DNA of 64,000 nt from Microbacterium sp. zg-Y625 (GTDB lineage: Bacteria; Actinomycetota; Actinomycetes; Actinomycetales; Microbacteriaceae). This document shows positions 32,601-40,176 of the stretch, one piece after another. How positions within the stretch are numbered: the stretch's first letter is position 1; every line of letters begins with the position of its first letter. Location: positions 1,426,001 through 1,490,000 of the forward strand of contig NZ_CP126740.1 of NCBI RefSeq assembly GCF_030246925.1. Direction: 5' to 3'. The notes under the pieces were generated by a model. The model had not been told where the DNA came from. It made no database searches and worked only from the letters and a program-made list of their open reading frames with translations. Position numbers and translations under genes: made by a program.

Positions 32601-33719
32601 GGTGCGCCCCGTTGGTGTCAGCGAGTGGACATGCTGCCAGCGATACAGACCCCGGGTCTCGTGCGCGGCTGCGTAGGCGAGTGCACTCTTGCCACTGCCG
32701 CTCGGCCCGGCGATGACCGCCAACCGGCGGACCGCCGCGACTTCGATCACCTGCTGGGTTAGTTCAACACGGGGCACGAGCAATCCGGCAGCGACATGAG
32801 GAGCTCCCACTTGCACGCCCTGACGTAGGTCCGAACCATCAGCAGATGATCTCCAGTCGATTGCCTCGCAGACCCCCAGCGACCTTGCCTCATCGAGCAA
32901 CTCGAGGTCAACGGTCGCAAGGACCTGGTCTATGAGGACATCGATGCCTGCGATGTCCACGGCCGCGCGCCTCGCGACATCCGGGTCCGCGTTGGCGTCG
33001 CTAGCCTGTCCCACCTGGGTGCAAACGGAAGCCACAATGATTTCCGCAAGTCCATCCGGGAAACTACGAGCCCCGGCAACGATGCTGATCGCCTGCGCGT
33101 GCGGATCAGGACAGATTACAACTGAGGCTGAGGCCGCAAAGGCAACCGAATCCTGATCGTTTTCGAAGGACAGAGCATCCAGTTCCTTGGCCAATTCGCT
33201 CGGAGGACTCGAGCCAGGTTGTGCAGCCTCACTCCCCCACTCGGGTACTGGGATTCGAGCGACCGGGCGCTCAAGCAAGAGGATTGTCGCAGCGGGGAGT
33301 TCGACTTCCCTGCGCTTCACCCAGGCCTTAGCGACGGAACGTAAGTCTTTTCGCAGGTCTGTCGGGGCGAAATCTCCCGCGCTCTCGCGTCGCGACTTCA
33401 CCTGGATGAAGAATGACCCACTCGACGACTGCACCGAAATGTCGTCATACCCTTCCGGTGTCACGACCGCTGTCGCGTCACCTTCGCTCCACAGACGCAA
33501 TGCAACGAGCGTGGCGACCAGATCCTGAAAACGAAAGCCGCGCCCGGCACGCGCACCGGCTCGGGAAGCAACCCACAACGCAGCCTGCGGGGCGGTTGGC
33601 ACGCTAGTTGACGCTGGGCTGGCAGGCGGCGAGGTCTCCCGTTTCTGACCGCGGCGCTCCTGTGCGGCACCTCGCCGACGGGCTTCGGCTATCGCGCGCG
33701 CTGAGTTTCGACGGGTCAT
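29601..33719 (-). CDS. Nuclease-STAND NTPase fusion, candidate Avs-like defence protein
   Basis: 1372-aa protein. After a basic linker, residues 55-150 resemble a restriction-endonuclease fold of the Mrr/Cap4 type: GRGFRFQDLVATL, then an acidic pair (Asp92-Asp93) and FFIQVKSR with Gln106 and Lys108, the D...QxK signature. A P-loop NTPase follows: Walker A GPSGSGKS (338-345), Walker B PVGVLIDDAG (395-404) and a sensor-like TVVSIREEDRF. The remaining 900 residues are mostly helical with no known motif, fitting a repeat-type sensor. Nuclease-STAND-sensor is the layout of Avs anti-phage proteins. It sits in a mobile-element relic next to an unknown gene. Base composition is lower in GC than the core genes. 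The function is inferred and not proven. Confidence 0.78.
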   Translation of the reverse strand: MTRRNSARAIAEARRRGAAQERRGQKRETSPPASPASTSVPTAPQAALWVASRAGARAGRGFRFQDLVATLVALRLWSEGDATAVVTPEGYDDISVQSSSGSFFIQVKSRRESAGDFAPTDLRKDLRSVAKAWVKRREVELPAATILLLERPVARIPVPEWGSEAAQPGSSPPSELAKELDALSFENDQDSVAFAASASVVICPDPHAQAISIVAGARSFPDGLAEIIVASVCTQVGQASDANADPDVARRAAVDIAGIDVLIDQVLATVDLELLDEARSLGVCEAIDWRSSADGSDLRQGVQVGAPHVAAGLLVPRVELTQQVIEVAAVRRLAVIAGPSGSGKSALAYAAAHETRGLYRWQHVHSLTPTGRTGRDAVALLSARIESLRPSAYAPVGVLIDDAGRHDPDLLDRLLRRLADLSNVITVVSIREEDRFPVPLLSAIATITPMLDDTFAEQLWRDYRADNLTEWAGWREPAERAGGLLLEYVTLLTEGVNLDTVVSAQVAAREADPSRHLELEILRLASCANQYGVAVPAHSIESALDADRGAFTAASRRLIDEHLIVEDSGNLIRPLHEIRSAAIARAAHPFGQQETLQRIVPLVTSAELARFLRRALGSGADQAVVIQAATERITRDHTLQTLISVASAFRADGLRRRADDWKRILDECEVDAGNAVTAFTMSRTKPRPDTEQLFKPEILAAVERLRSVPTDPDLQPLWQEIDTTLVEELTTAAVPDDEAIQLLLQAITVLRGFDVTALESTAGAIGARLTVWPLHDAADMTEALRRAAPELAERAVITAGGEQLLLRRIATETPWLASLERVDDGVDGRWIFVDEELQPNQNEAVVEVCRLALALAPTALIARVSAVDALGRLVKLGDYPLVDKAIPRENLPHTLEVSENRAQARALSRKYGAGTLTSKLAAEAKALGALIDLLPEITIAHLGDRTVPQAIVRQFESVNALLSEMDSPADEGYTDEVPGALGDYPVESDAITVVRSMLQHVIPNLARADVAERRPILTVGTLDSLIAKVGALIELDRYRYLADPPDCAQLLDCLRHLRMVASASAGSDLSMRVSMRAAAGRHTGTARIAAAAAVATERSSAALQKEGERTRLALANAGYAVAVVPSSSDHTMMSWPPGDLVIIVEGESVLTHLNALASLADAARDAVEQPDRRVWIGLRSADGYLSASIFQVAHHGVIPLGDRGAPSAFAGSIAATPISGPYGDYLKQARRLSSIAAVIAIRGSNLIPDEEGRVLDESWDRLVGLKAQLDELTSAHAGTEYVSALSNILTVIGSAITDDLSTAKDSAEEGRSGWDEIVSLQSPLLLDTDQAATPGTDAAVVYGTAVVIADIEDHFEDADDRIAQLQEHGPSS

Positions 33720-34013
33720 ATGTTGATGGTATAGACGACCAGTGACGCATGACCGCTGCGTGCATGGGGACGAGCTTGTGTCGCTGCTTCTGCATCTCTA
33801 ACTTGGTGGGCGACCTGTGGTCGGGTCCAGGGCGATGAGTCCGAGGTTTAGCTTGTAGAGTTTCTCGACGCCGATCGACACCCGCGTCGAGGTCATCTCG
33901 GCGAGCAGAGCAACCCTTGCTGTCGCTCCAAGCCCACGATCGCGACGCCCTCAGGCTAATAACGTGGACGGACACCCTCGCTCGTACGCGCCCGCTGGAC
34001 TCCTTACCACTGG
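33720..34013. other. 294-bp gap inside the accessory region
   Basis: No gene is supported here. On the minus strand a short stretch reads ATARVALLAEMTSTRVSIGV and continues to a stop near 33808. It could be a gene fragment, but I do not recognise it and it starts after a stop codon. It may hold the promoter of the downstream minus-strand NTPase gene. Confidence 0.4.
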
Positions 34014-35627
34014 TCAGCCGCTGAATCTCTCTTCATCGATGCCGATCAGTTCCCACGACGCAGTGACGAGGAGGTCTTCGTCACCAGACACCTCAGCGAG
34101 CCCGGGAACCCAAGCCAAGAACTGTTCACCAGGGGGCGGCTCCATCCGGTACGTCTTCGCCGCAGGCCCCGTCTCGGGAGCGAGTCCGGTCTCCGCAGCT
34201 GTCATTGCAGGGTGACGCATGACGGTCTGCGGCGTAGGTACTTCTGCGCCGCCGACGTCCAGCGTCCCGGCGGCAATTACCACTACCTGCGGCGGCTTGC
34301 CTTCAGGGGCCGTTACCGTGACCGGGTGACGCATGGCGTGGACGATCTGCCCCTCCATCAGCAAACGAGCCCGCCGCAGCCGCACACGGTCACGGTCGTC
34401 AAAACGGCCGTTACAGGGCTCGACGGTTTGTCCGCTCAGACGCTCGATCCTGACGATGTCCTTGACCGTCTCCGCGATCACCTCCAGCTCACGTTGTTCA
34501 ATGTCGGAGATAGCCGGCGGGCCAAGGGACAGCAGCTCGCTTCCACCAACCTCGAAGGCCACCGCAGTAGAGCGGTGGAACTGAAGCATGAAGCGCGTCG
34601 ATGCGAGCTTGAGGCCATTGGTCGAATCGAACGCCTCCCAACCTCGGAAGTGGGCGTCAGTCATCCGCTCGCCTTGGATGTCGAAGGAGAACTTGAACAT
34701 GACGCTGCCCGCGACCAGCACATCCCATTCAGCGACGGAAGTGTCAGGGCGGCGACGAGCGACAGCCGCGTCGTGCGCCTCCGTGATCTCGCCGTTGCCG
34801 TCGCGCAGCACCACGCGGACATGGTTGGTCGGGTCTTGCCTGAGCAGTTCCGTGACAGTGAAAGCGCTCCAGTCCTCGGTTAACTCCAGAGAATCGCGCA
34901 TGTCCGGCACCTCGCTACCCACCGGCGCAACGTAGGCCCTTGCCTCCTCGATCAGTTCGGACGTACCAATGGTGACATCGTTCTGCCACGCCGAGTCGTC
35001 CAGAGCGAGCACCTGCGCATCCCGCAGCGACTCGACTATCCGCAAGGTCGCCACCGTCAGAGCAGCCATATGAGAGAACACGCGCACGGCCGCGGCATAT
35101 CGCTCGCGAAGAGAGAACGCCAACGCGTCCTGCTTCGGCCCTTGAGCGTCAGCATGGACAAGGTCGGCATACAGCCAAGCGGCGGCGAGCTGTGTGTCCG
35201 AGACCTTGTTGGTCGCGTCGGACCCATCAATGCGGGCCGATTGCACAGAATATGCCTGAACTTGGGTTCCTTGAATCTCGGAAGCGTCCCACGCACGCCG
35301 AAGCTCTTGCAGACGAGCTCGGAGCACGTCGTCGACATCCGCTTCCCGGATGAGGTGCTCGATCGCGTCGAAGACCTTCACGTAGTAGACGGGCTCAGAC
35401 TTAACTGTCAACGGCCTCACTCTCGAAGCCAACGACTCGAAGACTTCCTCATCAGCCGGGAGGCGCCGCGTGATGGTCATGCGACCGGTCACGTCGATAT
35501 GACCGTCGAAGCTTCCCTGCGCGTGCCGCAGCAACTCGTCCCAGTTCTGGACGATCGAGTGCGCCTGCACCCGCCGCGCACGCAAGACGAACCGCCGCAG
35601 CTTCTCGTGATCGTCCATCCTCGCCAT
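34014..35627 (-). CDS. Unrecognised 537-aa protein beside the NTPase gene
   Basis: Soluble protein with no signal peptide or transmembrane segment. The first 230 residues are largely helical (FVLRARRVQAHSIVQNW; VYYVKVFDAIEHLIREADVDD). The centre contains RVVLRDGNGEITEAHDAAVARRRP and a strand-rich block VLVAGSVMFKFSFDIQGE. The C-terminus ends with short strands. I recognise no catalytic motif. It lies on the same strand 294 bases upstream of the 1372-aa NTPase gene, so it could be an accessory component or independent cargo. The ATG at 35625-35627 was chosen. A GTG at 35669 and an ATG at 35618 are alternatives. Confidence 0.65.
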   Translation of the reverse strand: MARMDDHEKLRRFVLRARRVQAHSIVQNWDELLRHAQGSFDGHIDVTGRMTITRRLPADEEVFESLASRVRPLTVKSEPVYYVKVFDAIEHLIREADVDDVLRARLQELRRAWDASEIQGTQVQAYSVQSARIDGSDATNKVSDTQLAAAWLYADLVHADAQGPKQDALAFSLRERYAAAVRVFSHMAALTVATLRIVESLRDAQVLALDDSAWQNDVTIGTSELIEEARAYVAPVGSEVPDMRDSLELTEDWSAFTVTELLRQDPTNHVRVVLRDGNGEITEAHDAAVARRRPDTSVAEWDVLVAGSVMFKFSFDIQGERMTDAHFRGWEAFDSTNGLKLASTRFMLQFHRSTAVAFEVGGSELLSLGPPAISDIEQRELEVIAETVKDIVRIERLSGQTVEPCNGRFDDRDRVRLRRARLLMEGQIVHAMRHPVTVTAPEGKPPQVVVIAAGTLDVGGAEVPTPQTVMRHPAMTAAETGLAPETGPAAKTYRMEPPPGEQFLAWVPGLAEVSGDEDLLVTASWELIGIDEERFSG

Positions 35628-35707
35628 GCGGTCAATTGTCGCCCGTGCCAGGGCTCTTGCGCGAAGCACGACCAGTTCCGCGGAAAGAAAGTGATCGAGG
35701 CGTCAGC

Positions 35708-35970
35708 TCATTCGTTCGGACGTGGATGAGTTGAATGAGGCTTACGGGCCCCATCCAGTGGAAACTTGAAGGCGTTCCAGACGAACAGCAAGACCAGCAG
35801 GTACGGCCAGCCGGGGCCACCGTCGTTGATGATCGTGGTGCAGATCGCGGGCTCCCCCGACGCCGCCGACGCGGCGGAGTGATCGGCCCAGGGGTCGACG
35901 TGGTCGAGTCCGAGGACCAGGCGATGTTGCGTCAGAGGCCCCGCCCGCAGAAATGCTCGATGACCGCCAC
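35708..35970 (-). pseudogene. Fragment related to the neighbouring small membrane protein
   Basis: On the minus strand one frame reads GGPGWPYLLVLLFVWNAFKF and runs to a stop at 35708. This closely parallels GAPGWINLLVLLSLWNALKF of the 125-aa protein encoded just upstream. The rest of the frame (LDHVDPWADHSAASAASGEP) lacks a clear start. It looks like the C-terminal remnant of a duplicated or related membrane-protein gene. A short functional gene with an unusual start is not excluded. Confidence 0.55.
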
Positions 35971-35990
35971 CGCAACGGGCACCGAATCAG

Positions 35991-36368
35991 TCAGCGCGGC
36001 TCCACCGGCGTCCGATCGTCCACAGGCGTCTGTCGAGGTTGACCCGCGAGCCTCCCGTCCCGGTAGCGCCGTTCGTACGCCCGCACCCGCGCCAACCGGA
36101 CGACAGTGATCGGTCCATTGACCGCGAACTTGAGCGCGTTCCACAGGGACAGCAGCACGAGCAGGTTGATCCATCCCGGCGCGCCGCCGGCGACCCACCG
36201 TGCGAGCGCTGCGGCGATAACGATGTAGACGACCGCGAGGAGCATCGCGGGCAGCCCCCACTTGAGGCCGCGCCGCGTGTGGGTGGCGCGGATCAGGATG
36301 TTCGTCGGCATACTCCGCTGGAAGAACGCGTAGACGCGACTCACGAATGCGATCAGCAGTTGGAACAT
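35991..36368 (-). CDS. Small membrane protein associated with the MobF relaxase
   Basis: 125-aa protein with two closely spaced hydrophobic helices (LPAMLLAVVYIVIAAALARWV and WINLLVLLSLWNALKFAV) and a basic, hydrophilic C-terminus. Similar short proteins, sometimes annotated as sulfate permease, often lie directly after MobF relaxase genes in actinobacterial mobile elements. A transport function is unsupported. The ATG at 36366-36368 has GAAGGAGAGG upstream. It is on the same strand as the relaxase, 82 bases after its stop, so it is probably co-transcribed. Confidence 0.7.
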   Translation of the reverse strand: MFQLLIAFVSRVYAFFQRSMPTNILIRATHTRRGLKWGLPAMLLAVVYIVIAAALARWVAGGAPGWINLLVLLSLWNALKFAVNGPITVVRLARVRAYERRYRDGRLAGQPRQTPVDDRTPVEPR

Positions 36369-36450
36369 CGGCCAGGCCTCTCCTTCAGGCGTGGAGCTAG
36401 CGCTTGCGCTCAGGGTACGCCCGCCCCTCACGCTGGGATAGGACCGCCGG

Positions 36451-39400
36451 CTACAGACTGTGGACGGATTGAGTGCGCATCGGCGGTCGTTGCGACTGTG
36501 CAGGAGCGGCATCCGCCGATAGCCGAATCGCGCGATCCCGCGCCATTCCTGCAGCCGCGGCATCCATCCGCTGGTTTGCCGAGATAGCGGCAGCACCGAG
36601 CGCGTCATCCTCGAATACGCCGTACCGGTCACGGTAGGCGGCGACGATGCGCGCCTGGTGCCGCCAGGCGCCCGCCCGCGCCGCGTCGATGGGCACGCGC
36701 CCGAGCAACGCGATCCACTTCTCTCGCGACGTCAGTGCGGATTCGACCAGCACCGAGGCTCGTTCCTCGATTAGTTGTGCCCGTTCGTTGAGGGCGCGCC
36801 GCATTTCGGCATCCATCTCCCCCATCGCCGTGAGGATGAGACCTGCGATCAGCCGACGCCCACTCCCCCGCGAGCTGCCACTCGACGGCTGAGCGAGAAC
36901 TCGCTCGAGTCGCTCGTGGAGCACGGCCGCCGCATCCTGAGCGTCCTCGAACCCGCGCGCAGAAGCGATTCGTGGGAGCAGCGCGTCGACGTTGTGTCCG
37001 AGCCCTTCGGCGCGCCGGAGGCCGGCGGTCAGAGCGCCGAAGGCATCCGATGCGATCGCAGCCTCGACCACGGCGTCGGAGAGCCCGCATGCGCGCATGA
37101 GGTTGGCCCACCTCGGCCGTTGGGCGGTCGACGCGAGCGTCTCGTACTCGGCAGCGAGTTGCGCTATCGACCCCCAACTCTCCTGCTCCGCGGCGAGGGT
37201 CTCGTGAGCAGACAGCTCGGCGCCAACATGGGCAAGAACGCCTACGAGAATGGCGCGGGCAGTGGCATCCGCGTGGTCTCCCGGATGCCGGGCGGAGTGA
37301 TTGTCGTTAGGACGAGACACGACCACATACGCCATATTTGACGCTCTCCCCCGCGTCATTGCGACGTACAGGTTCTCGCGCGTCGTTCCGGGCTCGACGA
37401 CTGCGTGCGCGGTGTCCGTCGTGACTCCCTGCGCTCGGTAGGCGGTCACCGCATAGCCGAGGTCGACGTTCTCAGCCACGTACCCGGCCGGCAGAGTGAT
37501 CGGTCGCGCGCCGGCGCCGCCGATTTTCGTCACGCGCAGCGAGCCGTCGCGACGAACGGCGAAAACCGTCCACCTGGCTCCGTTGCGTACCCAGTCGCGC
37601 CCGGAACGCAGTCGACGGTCGTTCTTCCGGGTGATGACGATGTCTCCCACGGATGCCGCCGCGTCATCCCGCAACGGCGCTTCGGCACTGGCATCCACGA
37701 CGCCGGAGAGGATCAGCTCGGCGCGCGCCCGTCGGTTGAGGGCGTCGACGGCATCGCCCGTATCGGCGATGAGCACCGACGCCATTCCCGACCTCACGTC
37801 GGTTAGCCACGCGGTGTAGGCCTCCTCGGCCATCGCGTCGGCGTCGCCCCCGATGATGCGGCCGTGCGAGCCGTAAGCATCCAGTGCTTGCAGCCGCCCG
37901 TTGCGGAGGTCGAGGGACGCGTCCTTCTCCCACGCTTGCTGAAAGCGATGCACCTCTGCGAGTTCGGGAGCGTCGGAGCGTGCTTCGACCAGCATCCGAA
38001 ATGCTCCACCCGCGTCGACCGACTGCAGCTGCGCCCAGTCCCCTACCAATAGCAGCTTCGCGCCTGCGTGCCTGGCCACTACGCAGATGTGGTCGAGCGC
38101 GAGAGTGCCGGCGAGGGATGCCTCGTCGATGATCACGAGCTGACCGGCGCGCACCGCCGCACGCCCTTGGCGATGCTCGTGCAACCACTTCGCAGTGTTC
38201 TCAGTGGCGATACCAAGATCGTCGGCAAGGTCGCGCGCGGCGGCAGCAGAAGGTGCGAGCCCGATGACCGAGCCACGTCCGTGCTCGTGCTCCCACGCGA
38301 GTCGCAGCGCGTGCATCGCTGTCGTCTTGCCGGCACCGGCGGGCCCGATGAGGACATCGAGCGCGCGAGCCGATGATGCAATCGAATGGAGCGCCGCGCG
38401 CTGATCCTGCCCGAGGACAAGCCCGTGATTGCGGCGGGCTCGCTCGGCGTGCTCGAGGGTTGCAGCGCTGACGACCGAACCGTTCGTCGTGCCCGACGCG
38501 GCGAGCAGGCACTCCTCCGCATTCAGCAGCGCAATCGACGAGTATCGTTCTGAGTTCCTCGGGCGGAAGACGCTTGTCCCGTCAGCGCGTCGGAAGTCGG
38601 CCGGCGAGACTGCAAGTTCGGGCGGCGTGAGCCGCACAGAGAGTTCCTCGGCAGCATCCGTGATCATTCCGATGACCGCCTCGCGATCCTCGGTTGCGAC
38701 GAAGCGCCACCCCATCGTCTGCCGTGCGGCTTCGGCGTAGAGGTTCCACCGCCCCCAAGTGGAACGGCGTTCGCTCGCGGCCTCGACCACGCGCGCGGCG
38801 ACTTGGTTCAGGATGCCGAGGGGCACATCCTCCGCACGCAACAGAGCGGAGGCTCTTTCGTCATGCATCGCGTCGCGCGCCCAAGCGGTCGCGTCGCGGC
38901 CGAGGAGTCGACTGGCACGGGTGCGCCACTCGAGCGTGAGGTCGGCGAGCGAGCGGAGATGCTTCTCGGGACGAGTCGCGAGCGTCGCCTGCTGCCGCAG
39001 CCGGATGATCGTCACCTTCGATGGGACGCGTCCGTGCGTGGCCATGTACTCATCAATGAGCCGGTCCTTCTCGACGTCGATGTGTCGCGAGCGCGAGGAG
39101 AACTCGGAGACGAGATGCTCGGGCACGGAGGAGATCGCCCAAACAGGATTGCGATCCGCTTCGCGTTCGCGCTGCTCCCACCCGAGGCCGAGTGCATGCG
39201 TCAGATGGTCGGCGAAGACGGCGTTGTGCAACTCGGACAGAGCCACGGTCGCCGCATGCAGCGGTCGCCCGTCGAGCGAGCGCCACTTGCCGTCGAACAC
39301 GGTGCGTACCTTGTTGCTCACCACAACGTGCGTGTGCAATTGCGGATCGCCCGCGCGCGAGTCGAAGTGATCGAAGGCTGCGGCGATCAAGCCCGTGACC

Positions 39401-39966
39401 TCGACCTGCGCAACGGCACCGTCACGCCCCGCTTCGCCGGCGCGGGTCGCAGCCAGTTCCCGCTCCATGAATGCCAGCACGTCGTCGATCGCCAGGTGAT
39501 GCGCGTCGGCGATCTTGGCTTGGGTGTCGGCGTCGGCGATCGCCCACAGGACGGATGCCGATTTCGGCAGCGAGAAGGTGAAGTCGTAGCCGGCCACAGC
39601 GCGCCGCCGGACGCCAGGGTTTGTAGCTATTGGCTGGCCCAGCGCGCTGGACAGGCCATTCGCACTTTGCTCGAGCGCCGCGTACTCGGGATATGCCCGG
39701 CCGAGAGGCGCGCCCGTTCCCGGGTCTCGCCCCATTCCCAAGAGCAGCTCCAACTGAGGTTCGGACACCGTCGATCCGGCCAGGATCCTCCCGTCTGCGA
39801 GCGCCGGCACCCCGCTTCCGAGCCACCGTCCGGGTGGTGTGCCGGCCTCGGCGTAATAGCGGGTCAGCGGGGTGGAGAGGGAACGCTCGCCATCAGCAGC
39901 GGCGACCGTGCGGAGAAGATACCTGTAGCCATCCCCCGCGCTCATCACCCGCATCGACACTGACAT
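36451..39966 (-). CDS. MobF-family relaxase-helicase
   Basis: 1171-aa conjugative relaxase of the TrwC/TraA type: it nicks oriT by a tyrosine transesterification and unwinds the transferred strand. The N-terminal relaxase domain has Tyr14 and Tyr16 (GDGYRYLL) and the three-His metal site in AFDHFDSRAGDPQLHTHVVV (His200, His211, His213). The helicase part has Walker A GPAGAGKTT (about residue 540), VIIDEASLAG, LLVGDWAQLQSVDAGGAF and the late motif GYAVTAYRAQGVTTD. The ATG giving MSVSMRVMSAGDG was chosen, as in relatives. No coupling protein or mating-pore gene is seen, so it belongs to a mobilizable element. Confidence 0.93.
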   Translation of the reverse strand: MSVSMRVMSAGDGYRYLLRTVAAADGERSLSTPLTRYYAEAGTPPGRWLGSGVPALADGRILAGSTVSEPQLELLLGMGRDPGTGAPLGRAYPEYAALEQSANGLSSALGQPIATNPGVRRRAVAGYDFTFSLPKSASVLWAIADADTQAKIADAHHLAIDDVLAFMERELAATRAGEAGRDGAVAQVEVTGLIAAAFDHFDSRAGDPQLHTHVVVSNKVRTVFDGKWRSLDGRPLHAATVALSELHNAVFADHLTHALGLGWEQREREADRNPVWAISSVPEHLVSEFSSRSRHIDVEKDRLIDEYMATHGRVPSKVTIIRLRQQATLATRPEKHLRSLADLTLEWRTRASRLLGRDATAWARDAMHDERASALLRAEDVPLGILNQVAARVVEAASERRSTWGRWNLYAEAARQTMGWRFVATEDREAVIGMITDAAEELSVRLTPPELAVSPADFRRADGTSVFRPRNSERYSSIALLNAEECLLAASGTTNGSVVSAATLEHAERARRNHGLVLGQDQRAALHSIASSARALDVLIGPAGAGKTTAMHALRLAWEHEHGRGSVIGLAPSAAAARDLADDLGIATENTAKWLHEHRQGRAAVRAGQLVIIDEASLAGTLALDHICVVARHAGAKLLLVGDWAQLQSVDAGGAFRMLVEARSDAPELAEVHRFQQAWEKDASLDLRNGRLQALDAYGSHGRIIGGDADAMAEEAYTAWLTDVRSGMASVLIADTGDAVDALNRRARAELILSGVVDASAEAPLRDDAAASVGDIVITRKNDRRLRSGRDWVRNGARWTVFAVRRDGSLRVTKIGGAGARPITLPAGYVAENVDLGYAVTAYRAQGVTTDTAHAVVEPGTTRENLYVAMTRGRASNMAYVVVSRPNDNHSARHPGDHADATARAILVGVLAHVGAELSAHETLAAEQESWGSIAQLAAEYETLASTAQRPRWANLMRACGLSDAVVEAAIASDAFGALTAGLRRAEGLGHNVDALLPRIASARGFEDAQDAAAVLHERLERVLAQPSSGSSRGSGRRLIAGLILTAMGEMDAEMRRALNERAQLIEERASVLVESALTSREKWIALLGRVPIDAARAGAWRHQARIVAAYRDRYGVFEDDALGAAAISANQRMDAAAAGMARDRAIRLSADAAPAQSQRPPMRTQSVHSL

Positions 39967-40003
39967 CCGGCACCGCCTATCTTCCGTCAAAGAGGTGCGC
40001 CGC

Positions 40004-40025
40004 CGCGCCCGCGTCAGCGGGCGCG
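40004..40025. other. GC-rich hairpin upstream of the relaxase gene, possible oriT element
   Basis: A perfect 9-bp inverted repeat (CGCGCCCGC / GCGGGCGCG) with a GTCA loop, 38 bases upstream of the relaxase start. MobF origins usually lie beside the relaxase gene and contain an inverted repeat next to the nick site, so this is a candidate. It could equally be the end of the downstream gene cluster or a terminator. The rest of 39967-40176 shows no gene. Confidence 0.35.
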
Positions 40026-40176
40026 GCCCTCGATCTGCAAGACGTGTGGAAGCTCAGTACCTTCGGTTTATGGGGCGCGCGATACCGCCCTCCGGTCGTG
40101 TCGGACAACACCCTAGGCAGGCAATGGACGGTCGCCGCGGTCGAATCAGGAGCGCCGCGAGGGTAGATTTTGCCGC

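Noticed and set aside
33604..33975. Possible transposase or small gene upstream of the NTPase gene
   Set aside because: The minus-strand frame here is mostly the out-of-frame 5' end of the NTPase gene, and no transposase motif or inverted repeats are visible.
28510..40176. Direct repeats marking attL and attR of the mobile element
   Set aside because: I compared the sequences just after the glnA terminator and just before the rhamnosidase gene by eye and found no convincing repeat. There is also no tRNA gene at either edge.
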